Below are positions 1-7,212 of a stretch of DNA of 20,443 nt, in pieces. Position numbers and translations under genes: made by a program. The stretch comes from an uncultured Sphingopyxis sp. GTDB taxonomy: Bacteria > Pseudomonadota > Alphaproteobacteria > Sphingomonadales > Sphingomonadaceae. Below the pieces are notes generated by a model that worked only from the letters and a program-made list of their open reading frames with translations, was not told where the DNA came from and searched no databases. Location of the stretch: assembly GCA_937957805.1 (NCBI GenBank), contig CALFXW010000044.1, positions 1 to 20,443 on the forward strand, given 5' to 3'. The stretch's first letter is position 1. Each line of letters opens with the position of its first letter.

Positions 1-403
1 GCCCGGCATCTTCGGCGATGCCAATGCGATAGGTGACGGCGATGGCCGCACCACCGACGCCGCGCAATAACCGCACCCGCGCATCGCCCAGCACATCAAC
101 CTCGGCGACATAGTCGCTGGCCACCAAGGGGGTGGCATTGCCCGCCGCATCGACGAGGGATGCCGACAATATCGCGCGCACCGGCGCGTGGGTGATCGGC
201 TGCCAGTCGCCGCTCGGCTCCAGATTTTGCACCACATCGCGCGCCACCAATGCCTGGCCGATATGGGTTTCGCACATCATCGTCGCCGCGCGGACAAGCG
301 GGTGGAGCAGCGCAAAATCGGCTGCATCGCCCAGCCGCAGCCAATCGGCGAGTTCCGCCACGCTCAGCGCCGGAGGGATGGGGGGTTGGGGGGGCAGCGC
401 CAT
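1..403 (-). CDS. Phage/GTA gp6-like head-tail connector, partial (C-terminus beyond window)
   Basis: The minus-strand frame opens at ATG 401-403 and stays open to the window edge, giving 134 residues. The protein begins MALPPQPPIPPALSVAEL and continues with a run resembling the N-terminal helical part of phage head-tail connector (gp6-like) and GTA g6 proteins: ADWLRLGDAADFALLHPL, then RAATMMCETHIG. These small proteins join the portal vertex to the tail. The start codon overlaps the stop of the upstream adaptor gene as ATGA (401-405), which supports the start and suggests coupled translation. The position downstream of capsid genes fits the family. The assignment rests on overall pattern and context, not on a catalytic motif. 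The remaining tail genes would lie to the left of the window. Confidence 0.7.
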   Translation of the reverse strand, partial: MALPPQPPIPPALSVAELADWLRLGDAADFALLHPLVRAATMMCETHIGQALVARDVVQNLEPSGDWQPITHAPVRAILSASLVDAAGNATPLVASDYVAEVDVLGDARVRLLRGVGGAAIAVTYRIGIAEDAG

Positions 404-684
404 CAGATCTGCTCCACCCGCAGCGTCAAACTGCGTTCATCGACCTGCCCGTCGGACAATGTGATGCGATTGGTGAGGCGATAGACATGGCCCGCGATGC
501 CGCCCGAGAGGGTGACGCTGGTCAGCGCCATATCGAATGCCGCAGCCTCCACCACGATGCCGCCCGCTTCTGCGGGGGTGATTTCCCAGTCCGAGCCGAC
601 CAAAATGGCTTCGTCGAGGTAGGATGCCTGCCAATCAAAGCCATAATCAATCCGGCTCGCCGGATCCTTTAACGCCACTAACAT
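403..684 (-). CDS. Phage fibre-tail adaptor-like protein
   Basis: This 93-residue protein starts MLVALKDPASRIDYGFDW. I chose ATG 682-684 because it has an AAGGA sequence seven bases upstream; an in-frame start further up has no such signal. It resembles the small single-domain phage proteins annotated as fibre-tail adaptor or gp53-like. They share an N-terminal KDP...DYGFDW segment, a beta-rich middle (here SVTLSGGIAGHVYRLTNRI) and a C-terminal ERSLTLRV strand. The role would be structural, at the head-tail or fibre attachment region. Its stop overlaps the next start by ATGA. A 300-base repeat-rich gap separates it from the small gene and tail fibre upstream. The family assignment is from memory of sequence style, so moderate confidence. 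Confidence 0.62.
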   Translation of the reverse strand: MLVALKDPASRIDYGFDWQASYLDEAILVGSDWEITPAEAGGIVVEAAAFDMALTSVTLSGGIAGHVYRLTNRITLSDGQVDERSLTLRVEQI

Positions 685-737
685 GCGCTTTTCCTTTACT
701 TTTTGTGTGATGGGGGGTTGGGCTTGCGCCACAAAAG

Positions 738-761
738 CCCTCTCCCCTTCAGGGGAGAGGG
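738..761. repeat. Palindromic intergenic repeat, type A copy 1
   Basis: A perfect 11-base inverted repeat, CCCTCTCCCCT and AGGGGAGAGGG, with a TC loop, followed by TTGGGAGAGGGG. A close relative lies at 5727-5746. As RNA it would form a strong hairpin on either strand. It belongs to the common 'CCCTTCAGGGGAGGG' type of bacterial intergenic repeat. Confidence 0.7.
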
Positions 762-858
762 TTGGGAGAGGGGTTTTCGGGTTCGCGCCAAGCCACCAAG
801 AGGTTGGTGTAATCTTTCGAATATATGCCCCGGCGTATGCAGGGGGTGCTCACTTTGT

Positions 859-878
859 GCCCCTGCGCAAGCAGGGGC
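859..878. repeat. Palindromic intergenic repeat, type B copy 1
   Basis: Inverted repeat GCCCCTGC / GCAGGGGC with a GCAA loop. The same core with a different loop occurs at 5813-5836. A degenerate relative (GCCCCGGCGTATGCAGGGGG) lies just upstream, around 827-846. Confidence 0.65.
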
Positions 879-913
879 CTAGTGGCGAATAACCCTTCGC
901 TCGTATCTCGACA

Positions 914-963
914 CGCTCGATACGAACGGGGTTAGGTATGGCCCCAGCCGTTCGTGTCGAGCG
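914..963. repeat. Long imperfect inverted repeat (REP-like), type C
   Basis: Arms 914-929 (CGCTCGATACGAACGG) and 948-963 (CCGTTCGTGTCGAGCG) match at 15 of 16 positions around an 18-base spacer. The 'CGTTCGTGTCGAGCGAAG' style is a familiar dispersed intergenic element in sphingomonads and other proteobacteria. It lies just downstream of the small gene at 985-1149 and could stabilise or terminate its transcript. Confidence 0.65.
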
Positions 964-984
964 AAGGCGAGACACAATATTCCC

Positions 985-1149
985 CTATCGCCTCGGCACA
1001 AATCGTCGCCCGTCACCGCCATGCCCCGCCCCGCGCAAACCGCCGCTGCGCGCGCCCGCCGCTTTGGGCCGGTTGCCGTCCCATTCGCTGGGCAGGTCGC
1101 GCAGATCCGCCGCGCTGACCGGCCTTGCGCCTATCACCCCGCCAATCAT
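985..1149 (-). CDS. Small hypothetical protein coupled to the tail fibre gene
   Basis: A 54-codon frame starting MIGGVIGARPVSAADLRDLP and ending in a basic, glycine-rich tail (GGLRGAGHGGDGRRFVPRR). Its ATG (1147-1149) overlaps the TGA stop of the tail fibre gene (1146-1148) as ATGA, the same coupling used elsewhere in this cluster; that is the main reason to think it is real. The opening residues are plausible protein, but the GC-rich tail could be chance coding. No family is recognised. If real, it may be a small fibre-associated or assembly protein, but the sequence shows no function. Confidence 0.42.
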   Translation of the reverse strand: MIGGVIGARPVSAADLRDLPSEWDGNRPKAAGARSGGLRGAGHGGDGRRFVPRR

Positions 1150-2570
1150 GTCAGCGCGCCCGCAACCAAAAACAGCGCCAATTGGTCGGTCCGCAGCCCA
1201 TAACGATTGCCCGCTTCGCGCCCTGATTCCTCGTCCGCATCCCACGCGTCAAAACAAAGGAAGGCATAGGGGCATTTGCCGCTCGGCAACCCGTCCTTGC
1301 CAATTGGCGCAACCAGACCATGCCGCGCCATGATGCCCCAAACCGCTTGCGCCCGCGCGCCAATGTGCAGCCGCGCATCGTCACCTTTTTGCGCAACGCT
1401 GTCATGCCACTGGAAAATCCCGATTTCTGCGATGATGTCGCGCGCCGCCGCCCGCTCCGCATCATTCAACCCGTCGCGCCATTTTTTGTCGCGCGCGTCG
1501 GACGTGTTGATGGTGCCGGTGCCCGCATAAACCACCGACCAGCGGTTCGCCGATGCCCCCAAACTAACCGCATTGTCCGCACCTGAACGCAGCACCCCCG
1601 ATGTTTCGAGCACCGCGCTCACCCCATTATTGGTGCCCATTTGCAAGGGGTGGTTGGACAGGGTGCCAATCCAACCGACGCTGCTGCCCGCCTTTGCCCC
1701 CAGCGCGGGGGTGACGAAAAATCCATCATTGCGGTCATCGGTGGCAAGCGCAAAGCTCGCTTCGCTGCTATTATAAACCTGAACCATCTTAACCGGCTGG
1801 ACGGTGCCGATGCCGATCTTGCCGTCCGATTTGGCATTGATGCGGGTTGTCCCGCCCGTGGCGATGCGCAAATCATCTGCCGCACCACGAAAAATGCCGG
1901 TGTTGCTATCACTGGCAAAGGCGATGCCCGGTGCGCCCGCCGTGCCATCGGCGGCGGCAATGGTTGACCCGCTGCCATATGCGCCCAAAGTGCCGCGCGC
2001 CGCCGCCGCATTGCCATCATCCAATATCGTCAGGGCAAAGGGGCTGACCAGATTGGCCGTCAATTTGCCGTCAAGCGCGCCTTGCAAGCCGCCAATCGCG
2101 GTGATGCTGTGTCCATGGCCGTTCAGCGCATAATCCCCCGCTGGGGCGTAATTTCCCGCCGGAGCTTTACCATCGAGCGCGGCCTGTAACCCTGCGACAT
2201 CGGCTATGGCATGACCATGCGGCGGGATTTCGCCGCCCCCGCCATCCGCCGCTGCAAACCATGCCGCATCGACGGTGAGGGCAATATTTTTCAGCCCGCT
2301 GCCAAAATCCACCTTGGCTCCGTCAGCGCTGCTGGCGCGCACCATGTCACGCTGCAACCGGCCATCGGCTGCCAATTGCCCCACCCCCACTTCCCATTGT
2401 TCGGGGCGGCTGACCCCGGCAATGACATAGGCAAAGGGGGCAGCGACAGGCACAACATCGCCAAAGGCGCGGTGCCCAGGCAAGGCACCCGCCAGTGTCA
2501 ATGCGCCGCTGCCGCTGTCCCGGCACGCTTCACGAACCAGATCGGCAAAAAAATATCCGCTTTGTGCCAT
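1146..2570 (-). CDS. Phage tail fibre protein with C-terminal S74 (endosialidase chaperone) domain
   Basis: This is a 474-residue protein. I chose ATG 2568-2570 because a GAGG lies nine bases upstream; a second ATG nine bases earlier sits directly against that GAGG. The N-terminus (about 50-105, including WEVGVG...DFGSGLKNIALTV) matches a segment common at the start of phage fibre proteins. Residues ~118-170 contain two GLQ.ALDGK repeats with nearby GHA/GHS turns, typical of trimeric fibre shafts. A glycine- and alanine-rich beta region follows. The C-terminal part contains NTSDARDKKW (S357-D358) and later YGLRTDQLALFL, the signature of peptidase S74 intramolecular chaperones, which fold the trimer and then cleave themselves off at the Ser. 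The likely role is host surface recognition. Its place between capsid and connector is unusual. Cleavage itself is inferred. Confidence 0.82.
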   Translation of the reverse strand: MAQSGYFFADLVREACRDSGSGALTLAGALPGHRAFGDVVPVAAPFAYVIAGVSRPEQWEVGVGQLAADGRLQRDMVRASSADGAKVDFGSGLKNIALTVDAAWFAAADGGGGEIPPHGHAIADVAGLQAALDGKAPAGNYAPAGDYALNGHGHSITAIGGLQGALDGKLTANLVSPFALTILDDGNAAAARGTLGAYGSGSTIAAADGTAGAPGIAFASDSNTGIFRGAADDLRIATGGTTRINAKSDGKIGIGTVQPVKMVQVYNSSEASFALATDDRNDGFFVTPALGAKAGSSVGWIGTLSNHPLQMGTNNGVSAVLETSGVLRSGADNAVSLGASANRWSVVYAGTGTINTSDARDKKWRDGLNDAERAAARDIIAEIGIFQWHDSVAQKGDDARLHIGARAQAVWGIMARHGLVAPIGKDGLPSGKCPYAFLCFDAWDADEESGREAGNRYGLRTDQLALFLVAGALT

Positions 2571-2601
2571 TGATGCCATCCTCAAATATTATCGAAATAT
2601 G

Positions 2602-2633
2602 TGGGGGCAGCGCGAAAAAATGCGCCGCCCCCA
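2602..2633 (-). terminator. Hairpin between capsid and tail fibre genes (possible attenuator)
   Basis: Arms 2603-2613 and 2622-2632 pair at 10 of 11 positions (GGGGGCAGCGC / GCGCCGCCCCC on the plus strand) with an 8-base loop, plus one more A-T pair outside. It lies nine bases past the capsid stop. There is no U-run after it on the minus strand, only AT-rich DNA, so it is not a classical intrinsic terminator. It could reduce read-through or protect the capsid mRNA end. Confidence 0.5.
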
Positions 2634-2641
2634 AACGACAA

Positions 2642-3766
2642 TCAGCTGGCGGCGAACTTCATCAATTTGACCGCATCGCTGTTGACGATCGCACCGCCCA
2701 CCCGCTTGGTCGCATAGAAATGGACAAAGGGTTTGTTCGAATATGGGTCGCGCAAAATGCTGGTTTCTGCATGATCGGCCACCACATAGGCGGCCTGAAA
2801 ATTGCCAAAGGCAATCGACAGGCTATTGGCGGCAATCCCCGGCATATCGGCGACTTCAATCACCGGATAGCCCAGCAGCGTGTCGGGCTGCCCCGCCGCC
2901 AGCCCGGGTTGCCAGATGAATGCACCGTCGGCATTTTTCATCTTGCGGATGCGCGCCAGAACATCGCTCGCCATGACAAAGGATGCGCCCTGCCGATAAC
3001 TGGCTTGCAAAGCGTGGATAAGGTCGATCAGGCGATCCTCCGGGTTGGAAGCGGCAAAGCCACCCGCCGCGCCCGATGGCACATATTGCAACGTACCAAA
3101 TGGGCGCGTTCCATCCCCATCAGTGCTGGTGGCGTAGGTCAAAAAGCCCTTGGGCATATTGGTGCCGGTGCCGTTGACGAACGCTGCCCCCTCTGCCCGC
3201 GCAAATTCACGCGCGATGCCATCGGCCAGCCACGCCTCGACATCAAATGCAGCATCGTCGAGCATTGCCTGGCTTGCCGCCGGGTTGGCGTAAAGCTCCC
3301 CAAAGGGCGGGGCGACTTCGGCGAAATTGGGGGTTGCGGTTTCCGGGCGCGGTGCGGCTTCGGACACCCAGCCCGACGGCGTGCCGCCCAGCGCGACCAA
3401 TTGACGATAGCCGCTGCTGCCTGTTGCAACGACGCGGGCCAACGCGCGGATGGGGGATGCCTGCCGGGTAAGCTCTGCAATCACCGCGTCGATTTCGCGC
3501 GGAATGGCAAATCCGCCGCTCGCCCCGCTCAGCCCGCTCAGCGCCTTTAATTCCACGCCCGCGTCCTGCCCGGCGCGCAAATAGCGATCGACAAAGGCGC
3601 GGCGCGCGGCATGGCCCGCCGATTTTGTGCCCTCAACCGGCAAGCGACCCGCACGGCGGATCGCCCCCTCCTGCACCTCGACACGCGCCCTCAGCGCCGC
3701 GACATCGCCGCGCAACGCCGCCACCGCATCTGCGGCCGGGGTGATTTTTTCTGCCTTCACTTCCAT
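2642..3766 (-). CDS. HK97-family major capsid protein
   Basis: A 374-residue protein starting MEVKAEKITPAADAVAAL. ATG 3764-3766 has AAGGAG six bases upstream; an adjacent in-frame ATG three bases earlier is an equal alternative. The N-terminal ~55 residues are a heptad-like, charged coiled coil (ALRGDVAALRARVEVQEGAI), as in the delta/scaffold region of HK97-type capsids that the prohead protease removes. After ~80 come the standard features of this fold: GGFAIPREID, ASPIRALARV, GYRQLVALGG, PNFAEVAPPFGELYANPAAS, and near the C-terminus the LLGYPVIEV.DMP and IAFGNFQAAYVV segments. The length suits GTA g5 and phage capsids. It sits directly downstream of protease and portal, the conserved head-gene order. 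It forms the icosahedral shell. Confidence 0.93.
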   Translation of the reverse strand: MEVKAEKITPAADAVAALRGDVAALRARVEVQEGAIRRAGRLPVEGTKSAGHAARRAFVDRYLRAGQDAGVELKALSGLSGASGGFAIPREIDAVIAELTRQASPIRALARVVATGSSGYRQLVALGGTPSGWVSEAAPRPETATPNFAEVAPPFGELYANPAASQAMLDDAAFDVEAWLADGIAREFARAEGAAFVNGTGTNMPKGFLTYATSTDGDGTRPFGTLQYVPSGAAGGFAASNPEDRLIDLIHALQASYRQGASFVMASDVLARIRKMKNADGAFIWQPGLAAGQPDTLLGYPVIEVADMPGIAANSLSIAFGNFQAAYVVADHAETSILRDPYSNKPFVHFYATKRVGGAIVNSDAVKLMKFAAS

Positions 3767-3783
3767 CATATTCTCCTTCCACT

Positions 3784-4188
3784 TCAAAACACTGCCTCCA
3801 CCCGTGCCAAAGACTGCATCGGGTTGGTGACGATCGAAATTTCGATAAGGTCGAGCGCGATCAGCTCCCGCGTGGGCACGCCGCCGCGCCCCGGCGCACC
3901 CGCCGCCGCTGCGCGCACGCGATAGCCAAAGGACAGGCCATCGACCGTCCCGTCGCCCAGCATGCGCGCAACCTCCCCCGCCGTGGCATCGCCATCGGCG
4001 AGCGCGCCCTCGACCCACAGGCCGCGCGCATCCTCCCGCGCGACATCAACCGCGCCGATCTGCCGCGCGCCATCATGCTGCCAGAGCAAGGGGAGCGGGG
4101 TGGCAATATCGGCAAAGGCACCGGGCCGGATGACGTCGCCGCCGCTGTCGCGCAGGTCGAACCGCGCCGCATAGCCCGCGAACCTCAT
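3784..4188 (-). CDS. HK97-type prohead protease (S78 family)
   Basis: A 134-residue protein starting MRFAGYAARFDLRDSGGD. The ATG (4186-4188) overlaps the upstream stop (4185-4187) as ATGA, which fixes the start. H38 in PLLWQHDG and S86 in DGLSFGYR match the conserved His and Ser of the S78 prohead protease family. The C-terminal IEISIVTNPMQSLARV is also typical. It would cut the N-terminal delta region off the capsid protein during maturation. At 134 residues it is short for a phage enzyme but matches the compact GTA-type proteases. It ends 15 bases before the capsid ribosome-binding region. Confidence 0.92.
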   Translation of the reverse strand: MRFAGYAARFDLRDSGGDVIRPGAFADIATPLPLLWQHDGARQIGAVDVAREDARGLWVEGALADGDATAGEVARMLGDGTVDGLSFGYRVRAAAAGAPGRGGVPTRELIALDLIEISIVTNPMQSLARVEAVF

Positions 4189-4448
4189 TTGAGCAGCCCC
4201 GCAAGACCAAGCTTGATGGCGAGCGCGATGAGCAATAATGCCAGCACGGCGCGCACCGCCCATTCGACCGCCGCGCGTCGCGCGCTGCGCTTTGCATCGC
4301 GCCACGCATCGAGCAGTTGGCGCAATTCGCGCAAATCTTCGCCCGCCGCTGCATCGGTGAGGCCGAGGCGTCCGAGCGCCGCCTCTGCACCCGCTGCCGC
4401 CGCCCGCGCCAGCAGTGCCTCGTTCGCCGCTGCATCGCGCGCGCTCAT
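4185..4448 (-). CDS. Small membrane protein between portal and protease (GTA g3.5 position, DUF6127-like)
   Basis: An 87-residue protein (MSARDAAANEALLARAAAAG...). The first half is an alanine-rich, acidic helix; then comes a basic stretch (DAKRSARRAAVEW) and one C-terminal hydrophobic helix (VRAVLALLLIALAIKLGLAGLL, about 65-86) that is probably membrane-spanning. It overlaps the portal stop by ATGA (4445-4448) and the protease start by ATGA (4185-4188), so translation is likely coupled on both sides. A small gene in exactly this place, with an EDLRELRQLLDAWRDAKR-type core, is a recurring feature of GTA-like clusters in sphingomonads, and I recall it as DUF6127. Its function is unknown. Confidence 0.78.
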   Translation of the reverse strand: MSARDAAANEALLARAAAAGAEAALGRLGLTDAAAGEDLRELRQLLDAWRDAKRSARRAAVEWAVRAVLALLLIALAIKLGLAGLLK

Positions 4449-5593
4449 GCCCCGTCCCCTCGGCTGGGTTCCAGCCCCAGCATCGCGCGCTTTTCATCGG
4501 CGGAGAGGAAATCGGCGGCGATCAGCTGCGCCCACAAACGCTCCCGATCCTCCGCCAGCGCGGGCAGTTTATCGAGGTCGATGGCCAGCGCCCCATCCAG
4601 CCCCCAGCCTGCCAGCGCCGCGCGCAACGGCGCAAAAATCACTTCGCTGAGCGGCAAAATAGTCTGCCGCCACAGTGCCTTGGATGCTTCGCGATAATTG
4701 GCATAGGTCGCATCGCCGCTGATCCCGATCAGCATCGGCGGCACGCCAAATGCCATCGCAATGTCGCGCGCCGCGCTGTCTTTCAGCGACAGGAAATCCA
4801 TTTCCGCCGGGCTGAGCGACAACGCCTGCCAACTCAGCCCCCCTTCGAGCAACAGCGGCCGCCCCGCATTGCCGCTGCCCTGAAATTGCGCCTCCAAATC
4901 AGCGCGCAGTCGCTTCACCTGCGCATCGCTGAGCGGCGGGCCACCGTCGGGCGGCGTGTGGATGAGCGCGCCGGACGGGCGCGCCGCATTGGCGAGCAGC
5001 GCGAGGTTCCATTCCGCCGCCGCATCATGCACCGCAACCGCCGCCGCCGCCGCGCCGAGACAGGATGCCCCATAATGATCGTCCGCCGGGTGGGTGAGCT
5101 TGATGTGCAAAATCTGCACCCGCCCGCGCGGATCCATGGCGGGGATGCGCGCCGTGCTGCCGCCGTGGCGATAGGCATAGGCAATGGGCCAGCCATCGCC
5201 ATCCGCCTCCACCGCCATATGTTCGGGGCGAAGGACGAACAATTCGGCGGGCACATCATCCGCGCCGGGCAATATCTGCGCATAGGCATTGCCGTGGAGC
5301 AACAGATGCGTCGCCAATTGCTGCAGTGGCGCCAGCCCCAGCGGACGCGCGGTGAGCAGCGCGGCAATGCGCGCATCGCTGGCGAGCAACGGCGCGCCCG
5401 CGATAGCCTCTGCTATCATCCGGCAACAACGCTGCGCCACCGGGTTGTGGAGATAGGCCTGCTGCGCGCGCTCGACATAGCGCGCCCCGGCACGCGGGAC
5501 ATTGGGGCTGTGCGCCACGCCCCACCAGCCATCGGCACGCGCCAAGGGCGGGCGGCGCAAGGCGCGCAACCCTTTCCAACCAAAAAGGTTCAT
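4445..5593 (-). CDS. HK97-family portal protein
   Basis: A 382-residue protein starting MNLFGWKGLRALRRPP. I chose ATG 5591-5593 because GGAG lies seven bases upstream; the ATGs at 5599 and 5620 have worse spacing. Portal hallmarks are present in order: VERAQQAYLHNPVAQRCCRM (the 'N-V-Q' helix near the N-terminus), LLLHGNAYAQILPG, ELFVLRPEHM, ILHIKL, then LSLSPAEMDFLSLKDSAARD, FGVPPMLIG and TYANYREASKALWRQTILPL. The last block is especially like GTA g3 and HK97 portals. The protein forms the dodecameric DNA gate at the capsid vertex and docks the terminase. A 260-base repeat-bearing gap separates it from the terminase gene upstream. Confidence 0.93.
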   Translation of the reverse strand: MNLFGWKGLRALRRPPLARADGWWGVAHSPNVPRAGARYVERAQQAYLHNPVAQRCCRMIAEAIAGAPLLASDARIAALLTARPLGLAPLQQLATHLLLHGNAYAQILPGADDVPAELFVLRPEHMAVEADGDGWPIAYAYRHGGSTARIPAMDPRGRVQILHIKLTHPADDHYGASCLGAAAAAVAVHDAAAEWNLALLANAARPSGALIHTPPDGGPPLSDAQVKRLRADLEAQFQGSGNAGRPLLLEGGLSWQALSLSPAEMDFLSLKDSAARDIAMAFGVPPMLIGISGDATYANYREASKALWRQTILPLSEVIFAPLRAALAGWGLDGALAIDLDKLPALAEDRERLWAQLIAADFLSADEKRAMLGLEPSRGDGA

Positions 5594-5726
5594 TTTCATT
5601 CTCCAATTGCTGATATTCATTGGGCAAAAGCGTCGTCATGCCGAAATTGGTTCAGCATCCATGATCAGGCGGTGCGTTTGTCACCTGTTTCACGCAGAGG
5701 GCGCAGCGGGTGCAGATATCCTATCC

Positions 5727-5746
5727 CCCTCCCCTTCAGGGGAGGG
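5727..5746. repeat. Palindromic intergenic repeat, type A copy 2
   Basis: Perfect 9-base inverted repeat CCCTCCCCT / AGGGGAGGG with a TC loop, followed by TTAGGGGTGGGG. It differs from the copy at 738-761 mainly by loss of a CT/AG step in each arm, a compensated change that keeps the hairpin. Confidence 0.7.
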
Positions 5747-5775
5747 TTAGGGGTGGGGATTTCCCGTTTCACTGG

Positions 5776-5795
5776 ATCCCCGCTTTCGCGGGGAT
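5776..5795. repeat. Palindromic intergenic repeat of the ATCCCCGC-TTTC-GCGGGGAT type
   Basis: Perfect 8-base arms with a TTTC loop, flanked by CACTGG and GACA. This is a widely dispersed intergenic hairpin type in proteobacteria. It lies between terminase and portal genes, together with two other palindromes. Confidence 0.7.
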
Positions 5796-5812
5796 GACAT
5801 TGGGGGGCAACC

Positions 5813-5836
5813 GTGCCCCTGCGTTCGCAGGGGCAC
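5813..5836. repeat. Palindromic intergenic repeat, type B copy 2
   Basis: Perfect 11-base arms GTGCCCCTGCG / CGCAGGGGCAC around TT. It shares its core with 859-878. It ends 18 bases downstream of the large terminase stop and could form a strong 3' hairpin for that transcript. Confidence 0.7.
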
Positions 5837-5853
5837 AAGATGGCAACCAACCC

Positions 5854-7212
5854 CTACAACCGCCGCATCCTTGGCCGCGCCCCTGCCCCATGGCGTAGCG
5901 CGTGCATTGCCCACACCAGCGCATCGGCGCGGTCAGGGCTGCGCCCCGGCCCCATATAGCCACCCGCGCTGAGCAGGCCGCACAATTGATCCTCCAGCAT
6001 CGGGAAATCGCCCGCATGGGTAATTGCGCCTTGTTCGTATAACAGCGCCACGGGTTCTGCCCGCAGGCTCTTGCCCCGCCGCGCATGCACCAGTGTCACG
6101 GGCATCGCGGGATCGGCGATTTTGAGGACTGATTTTACCATGTCGCCGCCCATATTCCCCTCCGCCACCACCAGATCCGCGCGCCAGTCACGCGCTGCAT
6201 CGGCAACCGCGCGGGCCCATTTTTCGGGGCTGGCCGCGCTGACGCTGGCATCTGCCAGCACCGCATAGCGCGCATCATCCCCCACCAGTCGCGCGGCGAT
6301 GATGATGCCACAGGCATCGCCATGGGCGCTGGCGGGCGGATCAACGCCGATGACGACGCGCGCAATCTGGTCGGCATCCACCACCCCCCGCGCGGCGGCG
6401 AGCATGGCGCGGCTGAACAGGCTGCCCGCCACATCCTCCACCATTTCGCCCCATAATTCCTGTCGGGCGAGCGCGCTTTGGCCATAGCTGGCGGTCATCG
6501 CGGCCAAAAATGCTGGCGGCAAATTGGCGGCATTGGCCGCTGTCGCGCCGCCGGTTACGACGACGCCGGGATGCACCAGCAGCGCCCGAACCAGCGGCAC
6601 CGCGCGCGGGGTGGTGGTGGCAAGCGCGCGGGGCAAGGCCCCCAGCCGCAAACCCAACATCAAATTGTCCCACGCCGCCACTGCCCGGCCCCCTGCATTG
6701 TCCCAGCGTGCCACCTCATCCGCCCAGGCGAAATGCTGCTGCGGCCCGCGCAGCGATTCAGGTTCGGCGGCCGAATAACAGGTGGCGAGGCTGCCATTGC
6801 GCCACATCAGACGTTTGAGCGATGGGCTATATTGCGGCGGGTCGGCGCGGGTCAGGCGGGCAATCCCGCTCTCCCCCTCCACCATGACCTGTCGCACATC
6901 ATCGATCGTCGCCCCGACGAGCGCGATGCGGCACCCGGCATGGGCGCGCGCCAGCGCATCAACCCATTCGGCGCCGCTGCGCGTTTTGCCAAACCCGCGC
7001 CCGGCGAGCATCAGCCAGATGCGCCAGTCACCAGCGGGCGGCAATTGGGCACGCCGCGCGATCAGCGGCCATTGGGTGGAAAGCAGCGCGTGCCAATCAG
7101 GGCCGATTGCGTCAGCGGCAAATTCGGCGAGCAGCGCATCGCGGGTGATAAGGTCGATGAGCGGGGTTTCGGCGCAAAAATATCTGGGGGGCAAAGCGGC
7201 ATTATCGGCCAT
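5854..7212 (-). CDS. Large terminase subunit (DNA-packaging ATPase/nuclease)
   Basis: A 452-residue protein starting MADNAALPPRYFCAE (ATG 7210-7212). The start overlaps the upstream gene by 11 bases, and the protein-like sequence begins there. The ATPase half shows a Walker A motif LAGRGFGKT (69-77) and a Walker B ending in WADE (D165-E166), followed by LATTTPR (198-203), the coupling motif. The nuclease half has the three expected acidic positions: D290 in VVIGVDPP, E351 in VVAEGNMGG and D427/D430 in SPDRADALVWA. The family is terminase_6/GTA g2; the RSPDRADALVWA ending is very GTA-like. It pumps DNA into proheads and cuts it by a headful mechanism in GTAs. No key residue is missing, so the enzyme looks functional. 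Confidence 0.94.
   Translation of the reverse strand: MADNAALPPRYFCAETPLIDLITRDALLAEFAADAIGPDWHALLSTQWPLIARRAQLPPAGDWRIWLMLAGRGFGKTRSGAEWVDALARAHAGCRIALVGATIDDVRQVMVEGESGIARLTRADPPQYSPSLKRLMWRNGSLATCYSAAEPESLRGPQQHFAWADEVARWDNAGGRAVAAWDNLMLGLRLGALPRALATTTPRAVPLVRALLVHPGVVVTGGATAANAANLPPAFLAAMTASYGQSALARQELWGEMVEDVAGSLFSRAMLAAARGVVDADQIARVVIGVDPPASAHGDACGIIIAARLVGDDARYAVLADASVSAASPEKWARAVADAARDWRADLVVAEGNMGGDMVKSVLKIADPAMPVTLVHARRGKSLRAEPVALLYEQGAITHAGDFPMLEDQLCGLLSAGGYMGPGRSPDRADALVWAMHALRHGAGARPRMRRL

Larger units (their letters stand above)
685..984. other. Repeat-rich non-coding gap inside the structural cluster
   Basis: I see no supportable gene in these 300 bases. They hold several palindromic elements (738-761, 794-809, 859-878, 914-963). 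Two of these are the same kinds as elements in the other large gap at 5594-5853. This looks like a landing place for dispersed intergenic repeats. Confidence 0.6.
5594..5853. other. Repeat-rich non-coding gap between terminase and portal genes
   Basis: There is no gene here. The gap holds three palindromes (5727-5746, 5776-5795, 5813-5836) and a stretch TTTCACGCAGAGGGCGCAG (about 5688-5706), itself a style of dispersed intergenic DNA. Around 5594-5625 the first start candidates of the portal gene occur. Confidence 0.6.

Noticed and set aside
2495..3550. Plus-strand frame of 351 codons opposite the capsid gene
   Set aside because: It is antisense to a clear HK97 capsid protein with a good ribosome-binding site.
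4415..5797. Plus-strand frame of 460 codons opposite the portal gene
   Set aside because: Portal motifs on the minus strand are unmistakable; the plus frame is rich in Arg, Gln and His and has no domain.
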